Assembly: GCA_963752585.1 (NCBI GenBank)
Contig: CAVVYV010000008.1
Coordinates: 248,001-312,000, forward strand
Direction: 5' to 3'
Source of the DNA: CAVVYV01 sp963752585
GTDB taxonomy: Bacteria > Actinomycetota > Thermoleophilia > Solirubrobacterales > 70-9
DNA length: 64,000 nucleotides
Every line of letters starts with the position of its first letter. The first letter of the stretch is position 1. Both the position numbers and the translations under genes were made by a program. Shown here piece after piece: positions 1-8,630 of this stretch. The notes below the pieces were generated by a model. It did no database searches and was not told the origin of the DNA. It saw nothing but the letters and a program-made list of their open reading frames with translations.

Positions 1-1860
1 CCAGACCCGGGCGACCTCGGCCGCGGGCACCTGCCCCTCCGAGAGCCAGCCTCCCTCGATCGCGGCGATGTCGGCGACCTCCGGGCGGGGCTCGTAGTCC
101 TCATCGGTGATCGTCGCCTCCTTGATCCGGTCGAGCCGGAAGTGGCGGACGTCCTCGCGGCGGCGATCGTAGGAGGCGACGTACCAGCCCTCGGGCCCGT
201 TGGCGAGCCGGTAGGGCTCGATCTCCCGCTTGGTGAACTCGTCCTCGTTCTCCTTGTAGTAGTGGATCGCGAGCACCCGGCGCGCCTCGATCGCCTTGTT
301 CACCTCGCGCGCGATCGCGGAGTCGTCGCCGCCCGAGGCGGCGATCTCGAGCCCCTCCTCGGAGGGGTCGTGGCCGAGGGCGCCGACGATCTTCTTCCGG
401 GCGCTGAGCAGGCCGCTCTGGGGCAGGTGATCGCCGAACAGGTCGATCGCGGCGACCAGCGCCTTCGCCTCCAGCGGCAGCAGGCGGGCGGGCCGGGAGA
501 AGCTGTCGCCGTAGGGCTCGGCGTCGACCTCGATCTCGTCGCCCTGGAGCTCGGCGTAGAGCACGTAGGTGCCGCCGCCGAAGTTGACGACGTTGAGCAG
601 GTCGATGTCGTCGCGGAGCTCCTCCTCGCTGACATGAAGGCTCTCGATCACCTCGGAGACCGCCAGGCGGCTCTCCGCCTTGGCGGCCTCGATCAGCATC
701 CCGGCGAGGGTGACCAGACGGGCGAAGCGCTCCGGGCGGATCGAGGACTCCGAGCGGCCGTTGCCGCGAGAAGCCCCTCGGGTTGCCGGGGGGACCGTTC
801 TCACCGACCGCGCGGGCTCGAAGTCGCCGGCGTGGCGCTCGCTGAGCAGCTCCAGCCGCTCGGGCACCTCACTCGCCAGCTCCTCGGGCTCGAGCACGGT
901 GGCGTTCTGGCGCCAGCGCAGCACCCAGGCGACGATCTGGCGGCTCGACGCGTACTCGGTCTCGAACACCTTCCCCTTGCCCGGCGCCCCGTCGGCGCGC
1001 CCGGCGTTGCGGATCTCGCCGTAGGAGCCGAAGTCGCGCTCGACCAGCCAGGCGATCCGGTCGCGGAGGAAGATCTTCGCGGTCCCCTGGATGTCGCCAA
1101 GCTGCCACTCGGCGCGGCGGGCGTAGTCGCGGCGGTCGAAGTCCTCGGGCGGGGCGAAGTCGTGCTCGGCCTTCGAGGCGTAGGAGACCTTGCCGCGGAT
1201 TCGCGAGAGCCGGAAGACCCGGACCGCCTCGCGCTCGTGGGAATGGCCGATCAGATAGAACTGGCCGCCGCGGTAGACCAGGTGGTAGGGGTCGACCTTT
1301 CTCTTCTCCTCCGAGTCGCGCTCGATCGTGTAGTAGGTGAACTCGATCGTCTTCCGGCGCGAGATCGCGGTCTCGATCTTCGACAGCCGCTGGGAGAGCT
1401 CGGCGCCGTCGGCCTTCGCGGTCATCCGCACCTCGACCGAGGTCTCCCCGGTCGAGGTCAGGGGGCTGGGGCGCCCCCAGGAGACCTGCTGGAGCGCCAG
1501 GCGCAGGGGCTCGGCGTAGGCGAACTCCCCGTCGAGCAGGTGGAGCGCGGTCTGCAGCGCCGCCAGCTCGTTGTCGGAGAACTTGATCGCCGGGAGGTAG
1601 TAGTTCTCCGGGGGCAGGGAGTAGAGCTCGGACTCGTATCCCTGCATGCTCTCGCCGGGCTTCTCGACGTGGAGGATGATCCCGAGGCTCTCGAGCTCGG
1701 CGCGATCGGCGTAGAAGCGGCGCGCGAAGGCGTCGTCGTTCATGTCGCTGTATCCCTCCACCTCGCGCTTGATCTCGAGCGCCGAGGTCGGCCTGCCCTG
1801 GGCCATCAGGAAGGAGATCAGCGAGAGCTGGCGGATCAGCTTCTCGGTGTCCTTGGCCAC
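1..1860 (-). CDS. pafBC: Fused WYL-domain regulator (PafB-PafC type), 3' end beyond window
   Basis: A single open frame runs from a GTG (1858-1860) to the window edge, giving at least 620 residues. It contains two copies of one architecture. Copy one has a winged-helix start (VAKDTEKLIRQLSLIS), then a WYL-type sensor near residues 170-200 (IEFTYYTI, DPYHLVYRGGQFYLIG). Copy two starts near residue 372 (RFARLVTLAGMLIEA) and has a second WYL block near 530-600 (EPYRLANGPEGWYVA). PafB and PafC are adjacent separate genes in mycobacteria, where they activate the RecA-independent DNA-damage response; natural fusions are known in other actinobacteria. TATGCT lies 6 nt before the GTG, which supports this start. 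No proteasome or Pup genes are visible here. The role is inferred from family membership. Confidence 0.85.
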   Translation of the reverse strand, partial: MAKDTEKLIRQLSLISFLMAQGRPTSALEIKREVEGYSDMNDDAFARRFYADRAELESLGIILHVEKPGESMQGYESELYSLPPENYYLPAIKFSDNELAALQTALHLLDGEFAYAEPLRLALQQVSWGRPSPLTSTGETSVEVRMTAKADGAELSQRLSKIETAISRRKTIEFTYYTIERDSEEKRKVDPYHLVYRGGQFYLIGHSHEREAVRVFRLSRIRGKVSYASKAEHDFAPPEDFDRRDYARRAEWQLGDIQGTAKIFLRDRIAWLVERDFGSYGEIRNAGRADGAPGKGKVFETEYASSRQIVAWVLRWRQNATVLEPEELASEVPERLELLSERHAGDFEPARSVRTVPPATRGASRGNGRSESSIRPERFARLVTLAGMLIEAAKAESRLAVSEVIESLHVSEEELRDDIDLLNVVNFGGGTYVLYAELQGDEIEVDAEPYGDSFSRPARLLPLEAKALVAAIDLFGDHLPQSGLLSARKKIVGALGHDPSEEGLEIAASGGDDSAIAREVNKAIEARRVLAIHYYKENEDEFTKREIEPYRLANGPEGWYVASYDRRREDVRHFRLDRIKEATITDEDYEPRPEVADIAAIEGGWLSEGQVPAAEVARVW

Positions 1861-1866
1861 GGGCGC

Positions 1867-1872
1867 AGCATA
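1867..1872 (-). promoter_or_regulatory. -10 hexamer TATGCT for the WYL regulator gene
   Basis: TATGCT on the minus strand lies 6 nt from the GTG start with no Shine-Dalgarno between them, as expected for a leaderless transcript. Confidence 0.5.
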
Positions 1873-1909
1873 GACGCGACCCTGTGCCAGCCAATCCGCG
1901 CCAATCACG

Positions 1910-1924
1910 GATCAGAAACTGATC
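1910..1924. promoter_or_regulatory. Perfect palindrome in divergent intergenic region
   Basis: GATCAG-AAA-CTGATC is a 6-bp perfect inverted repeat with a 3-nt spacer. It sits between the divergent starts of the WYL regulator and the HAD gene, 18 bp upstream of the HAD -10 hexamer. A dimeric regulator site, perhaps autoregulatory, is a reasonable guess; it does not match the published mycobacterial PafBC motif as I recall it. Confidence 0.35.
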
Positions 1925-1941
1925 TGCGCAATTTGCAGGCC

Positions 1942-1947
1942 TATGCT
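1942..1947 (+). promoter_or_regulatory. -10 hexamer TATGCT that decides the HAD start
   Basis: The hexamer covers the in-frame ATG at 1943 and stands 7 nt before GTG 1955. If it is the promoter, the ATG is not in the transcript and the protein begins at the GTG. Confidence 0.45.
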
Positions 1948-1954
1948 GCCGCGG

Positions 1955-2614
1955 GTGATCTCGGCGGTGATCTTCGACCTCGACGGCCTCCTGATCGATT
2001 CGGAGGGCGCCTGGGATCAGGTCCGCCGCGCCTACGTCGAGGAGCGCGGCGGCCACTGGCGCGATAGCGCCACCAGGGACATGATGGGGATGAGCTCGGT
2101 CGAGTGGTCGAGCTACGTCAACCAGGAGCTGGGGGTGGACCTGCCCCCGGAGCGAATCTCCGAGGAGGTCGCCGGGCGGGTGGCCGAGCTCTACGAGCGT
2201 GACTTGCCCCTGCTGCCGGGGGCGGTTGAGGCAGTCGAGCGGACCGCCGAGCGCTGGCCGTTGGGCCTCGCCTCCTCCTCGAACCGCGAGCTGATCGACT
2301 TGGTGCTCGAGGTCGCCGGGATCGCATCCCGCTTTCGGGCGACGGTCTCATCGGAGGAGGTGGGGCGCGGGAAGCCGGCCCCCGACGTCTACCTGGAGGC
2401 CGCCAGAAGGCTCGCGGTGCCGCCGGCGGACTGCGCGGCGATCGAGGACTCGCACAACGGCATCCTCTCGGCCGCCGAAGCCGGGATGTGGGTGATCGCG
2501 ATCCCGAACAGGGAGTTCCCACCGGAGCGCGACGCGCTCGAGCGCGCCGATCGCACCCTGGAGTCGCTCGCGGATCTCACCCCCGGTGTGATTCAGGGCC
2601 TGCAGCCGAGCTAG
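1955..2614 (+). CDS. HAD-superfamily phosphatase, beta-phosphoglucomutase-like
   Basis: A 219-residue HAD subfamily IA hydrolase. The nucleophile motif is FDLDGLLIDSE at the N-terminus, motif II is SSSNRE in the middle, and motifs III/IV are GRGKPAPDVY and IEDSHNGILSA. The size and cap fit the beta-PGM/sugar-phosphatase group, which dephosphorylates small phosphorylated metabolites; the substrate is not predictable. An ATG lies at 1943, but TATGCT (1942-1947) overlaps it and is followed 7 nt later by GTG 1955, so GTG is the better start and gives the usual short N-terminus before the first beta strand. The stop overlaps that of the convergent exonuclease gene by CTAG. Confidence 0.85.
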   Translation: MISAVIFDLDGLLIDSEGAWDQVRRAYVEERGGHWRDSATRDMMGMSSVEWSSYVNQELGVDLPPERISEEVAGRVAELYERDLPLLPGAVEAVERTAERWPLGLASSSNRELIDLVLEVAGIASRFRATVSSEEVGRGKPAPDVYLEAARRLAVPPADCAAIEDSHNGILSAAEAGMWVIAIPNREFPPERDALERADRTLESLADLTPGVIQGLQPS

Positions 2615-3615
2615 GCGGCCTTGGAGCCGAAGAAGGCGGCGCCCTCGATCCCGCGGTCGTAGCGGGACCAGCTCTCGCCCTCGGCGAGCTCGCGCTCTAG
2701 GCGGTCGAAGCTGCCGAGGCGGCCGCCGAGCTTGTCGATCGTGTGGACCAGGGTGGCCTCCCGGGTGCAGGGGACGACCGGGGAGCCGTGCTCGAGCGCG
2801 CCGTGGTGGGAGAGGACGATGTGGAGGATCGCCTGGGCGAGGTCGGGGTCGAAGCCCTCCATCTCCTCGATCTGGCGGCGGACCTTGTAATAGCCGAGCG
2901 GGATCTCGGCCTGGAGGCGGCCTGCGTCGGTCAGCTCGATCGCCAGCGGGTCGTCGTTGTAGGCCTCGGTCTTGCCGATGTCGTGGAGCAGCGCCCCGGT
3001 GACCGCGATGTCGCGGTCGATTCCGGGGAAGAAGTTGGAGGAGGCGCTGACCGCCTGCGCGACCGAGAGCGAGTGCTCGAGCAGGCCGCCCACGTACGCC
3101 TGGTGGTAGTGCTTGGCCGCCGGCGCATCGCGGAAGCGCCTCCAGTTCTCTGTCTCGGGACCGAAGAAGCAATCGAGCAGGTTGCGGAGGGCGGGGCTCT
3201 GGATCGTCTCCAGCAGCCCCCTCAGGTCGACCTCGAGCAGCTCGATCGAGCGCTCGGGCCCCTCGGTGAGCTCCTCGGGGTCGTACTCGCCCGGGGCCGC
3301 CGGGCGAACGGAGGAGAGCTTGATCTGGCGGCCGAACTGGGGGTGGACCGAGAACCGGCCCCCGACCATGACGATCGCGCCCGGCGTGCAGATCTCGAAG
3401 CCCTCCGCGACCCGGTCCCAGGCGATCGCCGGCACCGAGCCGGTGCGATCGGCGAGCACCAGGCGGAGGAAGTCGTCGCCGTTCTTCTTCTGCCGGCGCT
3501 CGCGCTCGCGAACGACGAACACCGCGGAGACCTGGTCGCCGTCGGCGAAGTCGCGCAGCACCCGCTGGTCGGCCGCCTTCGCCCCGTTCCCGTTCTCGAA
3601 AAGCGTCTCAGACAT
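2611..3615 (-). CDS. YhaM-like 3'-5' exoribonuclease (OB fold + HD domain)
   Basis: A 334-residue protein starting MSETLFENGNG. An OB-fold nucleic-acid-binding region occupies about residues 20-110 (VSAVFVVRERERR, PAIAWDRVAEGF). An HD phosphohydrolase domain follows, with HSLSVAQA and the metal-binding LLHDIGKTEAY, then LSHHGALEHGS. This order matches YhaM/CBF1-type exonucleases that trim RNA and single-stranded DNA from the 3' end. CAGGAG precedes the ATG, and TACCGT lies 10 nt upstream. The frame also opens further upstream to 3963, but that extension overlaps the divergent MFS gene and looks non-coding. Confidence 0.85.
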   Translation of the reverse strand: MSETLFENGNGAKAADQRVLRDFADGDQVSAVFVVRERERRQKKNGDDFLRLVLADRTGSVPAIAWDRVAEGFEICTPGAIVMVGGRFSVHPQFGRQIKLSSVRPAAPGEYDPEELTEGPERSIELLEVDLRGLLETIQSPALRNLLDCFFGPETENWRRFRDAPAAKHYHQAYVGGLLEHSLSVAQAVSASSNFFPGIDRDIAVTGALLHDIGKTEAYNDDPLAIELTDAGRLQAEIPLGYYKVRRQIEEMEGFDPDLAQAILHIVLSHHGALEHGSPVVPCTREATLVHTIDKLGGRLGSFDRLERELAEGESWSRYDRGIEGAAFFGSKAA

Positions 3616-3673
3616 CAGGCTCCTGACGGTAGAGGCGTGAGCGGACGGGACTCTCCGGGGATAATCCGCTCCG

Positions 3674-4978
3674 ATGGGGAGAGGAAGCCTGCTCCGCGAC
3701 CGAGACTTCCGACTGGTCGCCGGCTCGGTTGGCGTCTCCGCCGCCGGCGACTGGGTCGCGATCATCGCGCTCGGACTGCAGGTGAAGGAGATGACCGACT
3801 CGGGACTGGCGGTGGCGGGACTCTGGATCTGCCTGTTCGGTCCCTCGGTGCTGGTCGCGGGGCACGCCGGTCTTCTCGTTGACCGGATCGAGGCGCGCCG
3901 GCTCCTGGCCGTGATCTCGGCGGTGGGTGCCGCCGTCGCAGCGATCCTCGCCTTTGCCGACACGACCGGGCTGGTGCTGGCGCTGACGGCACTGCTCGGG
4001 GTCGTCTTCGCGGTCCTGTCCCCGGTCGAGTTCTCGCTGGTGCCGCCGCTCGCCGGCGAGGGCCGGGTTCAGGAAGCCAACGGGCACGTGGAGACGTCGC
4101 GCTACCTCGGCTTCGCGATCGGCCCTGTCGCCGGCGGCTTCCTGTTCGCGGCGGGCGGACTCGAGCTCGCGATGCTGGTCGATGCCGCGACCTTCGCCGC
4201 GGTCGCCTTAGCGGCTCTGGCGCTGAGAGTGCGCCGCGATCCGGAGTCGCTCGAGCGCGCCGAGGAGCCGCCACGCGCCCGCGATGGCATCGCCTACCTC
4301 TTTCGCGATCGCCTGCTCTCGCTGGCGATGATCGTCGCCTTCAGCTCGCTCCTGTTCATGTCGGCGGTCTGGGTCGGCGAGCTCTTCTTCGTCAAGGACG
4401 TGCTCGACCTGGGAGACACCGCTTACGGGGTGTTCGCCTCGGTGTGGACGGTGGGGATGGCCTTGGGGGCGCTGCTGATATCGCGCCGTGTCGCCGCCGC
4501 GGCGGTCGCCGCCGTCGGCCTGGCGGCGGTTGCGATCCAGGGGGCGGGCCTGGCGCTCCCCGCCCTCTGGCTCAGCTTCGGCTTCTACCTCGCCTGCTCT
4601 TTCGTCGGCGGCCTCGCCCATGGCCTCAAGAACGTCATGTTCCGCACCCTGATCCACGTCCGGGTACCGGAGCGGCTGCACGGGCGCGCCTTCGCTGCCT
4701 ACAACGGGATCCGCAACTCCGCCGAGCTCGGAGCGTTTGCAGCGGGCGGTCTCCTCGTCACCGCGATCGGCGCCCGAGGGACGCTTGCGTATGCCGGCGG
4801 CCTCTCGGCCCTCGCCGGGCTGCTTGGACTGCTGGCCCTGCTGCGGATGAATCGGGGCTGGGTGCCCAGCGGGCCGGTTGGGCCGCCCGCGGGGACCCCG
4901 GCCGAGCCGATCGAGCCGCCGGGCCCGGCGGTGGCGGCAGATCTGGCAAACGCGCAGCCATCGAGACCACGGCGATGA
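3674..4978 (+). CDS. MFS transporter, drug/siderophore exporter-like
   Basis: A 434-residue membrane protein with about 12 hydrophobic segments. The MFS loop motif between TM2 and TM3 is present as AGLLVDRIEARR, and helix-rich segments such as ALTALLGVVFAVLSPVEFS follow. It resembles the EntS/MFS_3 exporters that use the proton gradient to expel small molecules; the substrate is unknown. The C-terminus after the last helix is a Pro/Ala-rich tail. GATAAT lies 8 nt before the ATG. The stop overlaps the next gene's start by ATGA, implying translational coupling. Confidence 0.85.
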   Translation: MGRGSLLRDRDFRLVAGSVGVSAAGDWVAIIALGLQVKEMTDSGLAVAGLWICLFGPSVLVAGHAGLLVDRIEARRLLAVISAVGAAVAAILAFADTTGLVLALTALLGVVFAVLSPVEFSLVPPLAGEGRVQEANGHVETSRYLGFAIGPVAGGFLFAAGGLELAMLVDAATFAAVALAALALRVRRDPESLERAEEPPRARDGIAYLFRDRLLSLAMIVAFSSLLFMSAVWVGELFFVKDVLDLGDTAYGVFASVWTVGMALGALLISRRVAAAAVAAVGLAAVAIQGAGLALPALWLSFGFYLACSFVGGLAHGLKNVMFRTLIHVRVPERLHGRAFAAYNGIRNSAELGAFAAGGLLVTAIGARGTLAYAGGLSALAGLLGLLALLRMNRGWVPSGPVGPPAGTPAEPIEPPGPAVAADLANAQPSRPRR

Positions 4979-5688
4979 CGGACACGGCCGGACTCGACCT
5001 CGATCGCTTCGAGGCGCTCACCTTCGACTGCTACGGGACCCTGATCGACTGGGAGACCGGGATCCTCGCCGCCCTTCGCCCGGTGCTCGAGGCGCACGGC
5101 GTCCGAGCGAAGGAGGATGAGCTGCTCGAGGCCTTCGGCCGGCACGAGACGGCGATCGAGAGCGGTGAGTACCTGCCCTACCGGGAGGTGCTCGCCGGCG
5201 TCCTCGGCCGGCTCGGCGACGAGCTCGGCTTCTCGCCGACGGACGCGGAGGCGACGGCGTTCGCGGACTCGGTCGGCGAGTGGCCGCCGTTCGAGGACTC
5301 GCCACCGGCGCTCAGGGCGCTCGGACAGCGCTTCGGGCTGGCCGTGATCACGAACTGCGACGACGATCTCTTCGCCCGCTCGGCCCGCCGCCTCGGAGTG
5401 GACTTCGACTGGGTGGTCACCGCCGAGCAGGCGCGGGCATACAAGCCGAGCCATCGAAACTTCGAGCTGGCTCTCGAGACGATCGGGCTACCCCGTGAGC
5501 GCATTCTCCACGTCGCCCAGAGCCTCTTCCACGACCACGCCCCGGCCAAGGACTTGGGGTTCGCGACGGTCTGGGTCGATCGCCGGGAGGGGCGGGCGGG
5601 CTCCGGTGCGACACCGACGGCGGCGGCCGAGCCGGACCTGCGCGTGCCCGACGTGGCGTCCCTGGTTCAGGCGATGCTCAGGTCCTGA
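4975..5688 (+). CDS. Haloacid dehalogenase type II-like HAD hydrolase
   Basis: A 237-residue HAD protein. Motif I is TFDCYGTLIDWE, motif II is ITNCDDDL, motif III is YKPSHRNFE, and motif IV is near HVAQSLFHDHAPAKDLG. The FDCYGTL...DWE signature and AQSLFHD stretch are typical of L-2-haloacid dehalogenase-like enzymes, which hydrolyse through an Asp ester intermediate. The true substrate may be a phosphate ester rather than a halo acid. ATG 4975 overlaps the MFS stop, so the two are likely one operon. A related gene lies at 18.8 kb. Confidence 0.85.
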   Translation: MTDTAGLDLDRFEALTFDCYGTLIDWETGILAALRPVLEAHGVRAKEDELLEAFGRHETAIESGEYLPYREVLAGVLGRLGDELGFSPTDAEATAFADSVGEWPPFEDSPPALRALGQRFGLAVITNCDDDLFARSARRLGVDFDWVVTAEQARAYKPSHRNFELALETIGLPRERILHVAQSLFHDHAPAKDLGFATVWVDRREGRAGSGATPTAAAEPDLRVPDVASLVQAMLRS

Positions 5689-6778
5689 CCAGCTCGCGGT
5701 TGTAGTCCGCGATGTCGGCCGATCCATTCTCGGAGCCGCTCACCGTCGGGCTGACGCAGACCTGGTTGCGACCGAGCCGCTTCGCCTCATAGAGGGCCTC
5801 GTCCGCGGCGGTGAAGACCTCCGCGTAGTCGAACTCCGTCCCGGCTGCCGAGGCGCTGACGCCGAAGCTCATCGTCATCCGAAGTCGTCGCCGAAGGTGC
5901 TGTCCTCGATCCTCAGCCGGAGCTCCTCGGCGACCCCCGCGCAGTGGTGGGCGTGGGCGCCGGGGAGGACGATCAGGAACTCCTCGCCGCCGATCCGGTA
6001 GGCGAGGTCGAAGGCGCGGAGGTGCTTGCGCAAGGCGTACGCGATGTCCTTGAGCACCGCGTCCCCGCTGGCGTGGCCGCGGGAGTCGTTGACCGCCTTG
6101 AAGTGATCGAGGTCGCCCATGATCAGGCCGATCGGCTGGCCGCTGATCCGCGCCTGCTGGGCGAGCTCCTCCACTCTGGTGCTGAGGGCCTTGCGGTTGA
6201 GCATCCCGGTGAGCGGATCGATCACCGCGGCGCCGCGGTGGTGAAGGTCGGAGCGCATCAGGGCGACGGAGAGAGCCGCGATCGTCAGGATCACCGCCGA
6301 TGGAGCGGTGACGATGAGGGGATCGTCGATCACCGCCGCGGGATCGACCCCGACGGTGGCCGACGAGCATCAGCGCAAAGGCGATCGACACGCCGATCAC
6401 CACCCCCCGCAGGGAGAAGCGAGAGGCCAGGGTGACGACCGGGATCGCGAGCCAGGCCACGAACGGACTCTCGGGACCGCCGCTGAGGACGATGCAGATG
6501 GCGATCACCACCTCGGATCCGGTCCAGGCGGTGAACATCACGTACTCGGGGCGCTCGGTGCGGGGTGCGTAGCGGTCGGCGAGCCGGAACAGGGTGATCG
6601 CGACGGCCACGCCCAACAGCGCCGAGACGAATGTCTCGGTCGAGAGGAACGCCGCCGACGCCAGCAGGCAGGCAGTGATCACAATCATCGTCACCACGCG
6701 CACCGGCCGCAGGTGGTGCTCCATGTCGAGCAGCCGCTCGCGGTCGAGGTCGTCGCGGCATAGCCATGACCCCGTCAT
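5678..6778 (-). CDS. Membrane diguanylate cyclase (GGEEF), two frame breaks in this sequence
   Basis: The N-terminal half has several hydrophobic segments (VVTMIVITACLLASAAFL, VVIAICIVLSGG). The GGDEF domain starts at DPLTGMLNRKAL, has MGDLDHFKAVNDS, and the active-site YRIGGEEF. RAFD stands five residues before GGEEF, the classic RxxD inhibitory site, so it probably makes c-di-GMP under product inhibition. The frame changes near 6360 (ATGCTCGTCGGCC) and again near 5879 (TTCGGATGACG), where one base seems to be missing before MTMSFGVSA. The start (ATG 6778, or 6724) is uncertain. The 3' end overlaps the convergent HAD gene. Confidence 0.75.
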   Translation of the reverse strand: MTGSWLCRDDLDRERLLDMEHHLRPVRVVTMIVITACLLASAAFLSTETFVSALLGVAVAITLFRLADRYAPRTERPEYVMFTAWTGSEVVIAICIVLSGGPESPFVAWLAIPVVTLASRFSLRGVVIGVSIAFALMLVGHRRGRSRGGDRRSPHRHRSIGGDPDDRGSLRRPDALRPSPPRRRGDRSAHRDAQPQGPQHQSGGARPAGADQRPADRPDHGRPRSLQGGQRLPRPRQRGRGAQGHRVRLAQAPPRLRPRLPDRRRGVPDRPPRRPRPPLRGGRRGAPAEDRGQHLRRRLRMTMSFGVSASAAGTEFDYAEVFTAADEALYEAKRLGRNQVCVSPTVSGSENGSADIADYNRELVRT

Positions 6779-6898
6779 GCAGCCAAGATCGTCCGATCGG
6801 ATGGTTACCACGACCGTAATAGCCCGTAGTGGACGCCGGCTGGACACATGTACGGGACGGCGCCTCGTCGAAAGCCGGTAGAGATCCCCCAGAATCGA

Positions 6899-7697
6899 CT
6901 ACCCGGCAAGGGCCGAGCGCACGAACTCGAGGTCGGCGCGGATGTCCTCCTCGCCGCCCGGGGTCTCGACCACCACCGGGGGCCCGGCGGCGCGGATCAT
7001 CTCCCGCAGCGCCTCGGCCCCGACCTCGCCCTTGCCGAGATTGGCGTGGCGGTCGGCGCCCGTTCCGGGCGGGTCCCGCGAGTCGTTCGCATGCAGGAGG
7101 TCGATCCGGCCGACGATCGCAAGCGCCCGCTCGACCGCGTCGGAGAGCTCCTCCCCGGCGGCATGGGCGTGGCAGGTGTCGAAGCAGAAGCCGAGCTCGA
7201 TCCCCGAGCTGTCCGCCGAGATCGCCTCCCAGAGCCGGGCGAGGGCGTCGAAGCGGCGGGCGACCGCGTTCTCGCCGCCTGCGGTGTTCTCGATCAGCAG
7301 CGGTGACCTCCGACTCGAGCATCTCGAGCGTTCGGACCCAGCGCCCCACGCCCTCGGCGACCCCGTCCTCGGCGTGGCCGGGGTGGACGACGACCGCCTC
7401 CGCGCCGACCTCGGCGGCGGCGTCGCAGGTCTGCTGGAGGATCTTGCGCGAGCCGTAGCGGACGTTGTTGCGCGGCGAGCAGACGTTGATCAGGTAGGGG
7501 GCGTGGACGTAGAGCGGGATCGGCGAGCGCCGGAGCTCGGCCGCGTCCTCGCGCGGCGGCGGCTTGCGCCAGCCCTGGGGATCGGAGAGGAACACCTGGA
7601 CGCAGTCGGCGCCCAGCGCCTTCGCCTCGGCCAGGGGCCGCTCGGGGGCGACGTGGGCTCCGACGATCAGTTTCTTGCGCGCCAGGGAGGGATTCAC
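6899..7697 (-). CDS. nfo: Deoxyribonuclease IV (AP endonuclease, Nfo family)
   Basis: A zinc-dependent TIM-barrel endonuclease that incises abasic sites in base-excision repair. The N-terminal part (IVGAHVAPERPLAEAKALGA, VVVHPGHAEDG) is in one frame. A break near 7300 moves to a second frame carrying IENTAGGENAVARRFD, FCFDTCHAHAAG, HANDSRDPPGTGADRHANLG and a normal stop at 6899. These are the family's metal-ligand blocks. Removing one C at 7300 restores a single frame of about 265 residues, close to the family length. It most likely is functional and damaged only by a sequence error. Confidence 0.85.
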
Positions 7698-7745
7698 GAC
7701 CGGGGTCCCCGTTGGTGGATGCGGTCCGGTTTACCATCCAGGTCG

Positions 7746-8006
7746 ATGGCGGCCGCAATCCGACTGGTTCCACTCGACGATCGCGGACTGAAGATCGTCG
7801 CTGAGGTCGAGGTGAAGACGGGGGAGCGGCCGACCGAGATCCAGGGTGACGGAGGTCGCTTGTACCACCTGGATGCCGACGACGTCGGGGTAGACGGATT
7901 CGACGCGGTACTGGACGGCATCGATCCCGACTGGGGAGAGCACGTCACTCGAAACGAGCTCAATAATCTCGTAATGCTCGGAGGGTTCAAGAAGCCGATT
8001 CGGAAG
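7746..8006 (+). CDS. Small acidic protein of unknown function, 3' end uncertain
   Basis: From ATG 7746 the frame encodes an acidic polypeptide (MAAAIRLVPLDDRGLKI, YHLDADDVGVDGFDAVLDGI) of at least 75 credible residues. TACCAT lies 8 nt before the ATG, the same promoter arrangement as the neighbours. The frame then reads into the antisense of tRNA-Phe, giving the artefactual string GPESNWRHHDFQSCALPTEL, and does not stop until 8402. The native end is therefore probably before 8007 and hidden by a frame error. I recognise no family. Confidence 0.4.
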
Positions 8007-8079
8007 TGGCGAGGGCCAGAATCGAACTGGCGACACCACGATTTTCAGTCGTGTGCTCTACCAACTGAGCTACCTCGCC
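8007..8079 (-). tRNA. tRNA-Phe (GAA)
   Basis: A 73-nt cloverleaf on the minus strand. The acceptor pairs GGCGAGG with CCTCGCC plus discriminator A, the D arm is GCTC...GAGC, the anticodon stem CACGA/TCGTG holds loop CTGAAAA (anticodon GAA), and the T arm is GCCAG-TTCGATT-CTGGC. CCA is not encoded. It lies between a small acidic ORF and the end of the folP/helicase/LOG operon. Confidence 0.95.
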
Positions 8080-8099
8080 GGAGGGCGCAAAGGCTAGCG

Positions 8100-8630
8100 T
8101 CAGTCCAGGGTGCTGTCGGCGGCCTCGGTGCGGGCGTCGCGAGCCCTTCTCGACCACCGCGGAGGAGAGCGCCGCCTTCACCGCCTGCTCGGCCGACTCC
8201 GCCTCGACGATCCCGAGGTCGGTGCCGGCGCGGTTGCGAAGCGGCCAGCTCTGGAGCGCGACCACCGGCCGCCCGAGCTTGCGGGCGTAGGCGATCTCCG
8301 AGAGCGTTCCCCACTCGCCGCCGACCGCGATCACCGCCTCGCCGGAGGCGACCACGGCCAGGTTCCGGGCGTGGCCGGTGCCGGTGGCGACGGCGTGGGT
8401 GACGTACTCGTTCGCGTCGGCGGGCGAGAGGGTGGGGAGGACGCCGAGCACGGTCCCGCCCGCCTCCGCGGCGCCCCTCGAGGCGGCCTCCATCACCCCG
8501 GTGAGCCCGCCGCAGACGAGCACCGCCCCCGCCTCGGCGATCCCGCGGCCGACCCGCTCGGCGTCCCGGAGGATCTCGGCTCGCCCTCGGAGGCGCCGAT
8601 CACCGAGATCTGGATCCGCTGGCGGCTCAC
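8100..8630 (-). CDS. LOG/TIGR00725-like Rossmann-fold protein, two frame breaks
   Basis: Reconstructed length is about 176 residues. It starts at GTG 8630 (ISVIGASEGE), shifts near 8579 where one base seems missing, and continues with LVCGGLTGVMEAASRGAAEAGG, TGHARNLAVVASGEAVIAVG and GGEWGTLSEIAYA. The PGGxGTxxE-like block GGEWGTLSE is characteristic of LOG/TIGR00725 proteins, some of which are nucleotide-cleaving phosphoribohydrolases; the activity here is unproven. A second break near 8143 (extra G in AAGGG) leads to a natural end, RTEAADSTLD, at 8100. It overlaps the helicase end by a GTGA-type junction. Confidence 0.7.

Noticed and set aside
142..2067. Long open frame on the plus strand opposite the WYL regulator
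   Set aside because: High GC gives long antisense frames. The minus strand shows clear WYL and winged-helix motifs, and the plus translation is a low-complexity Leu/Val/Gly/Arg string.
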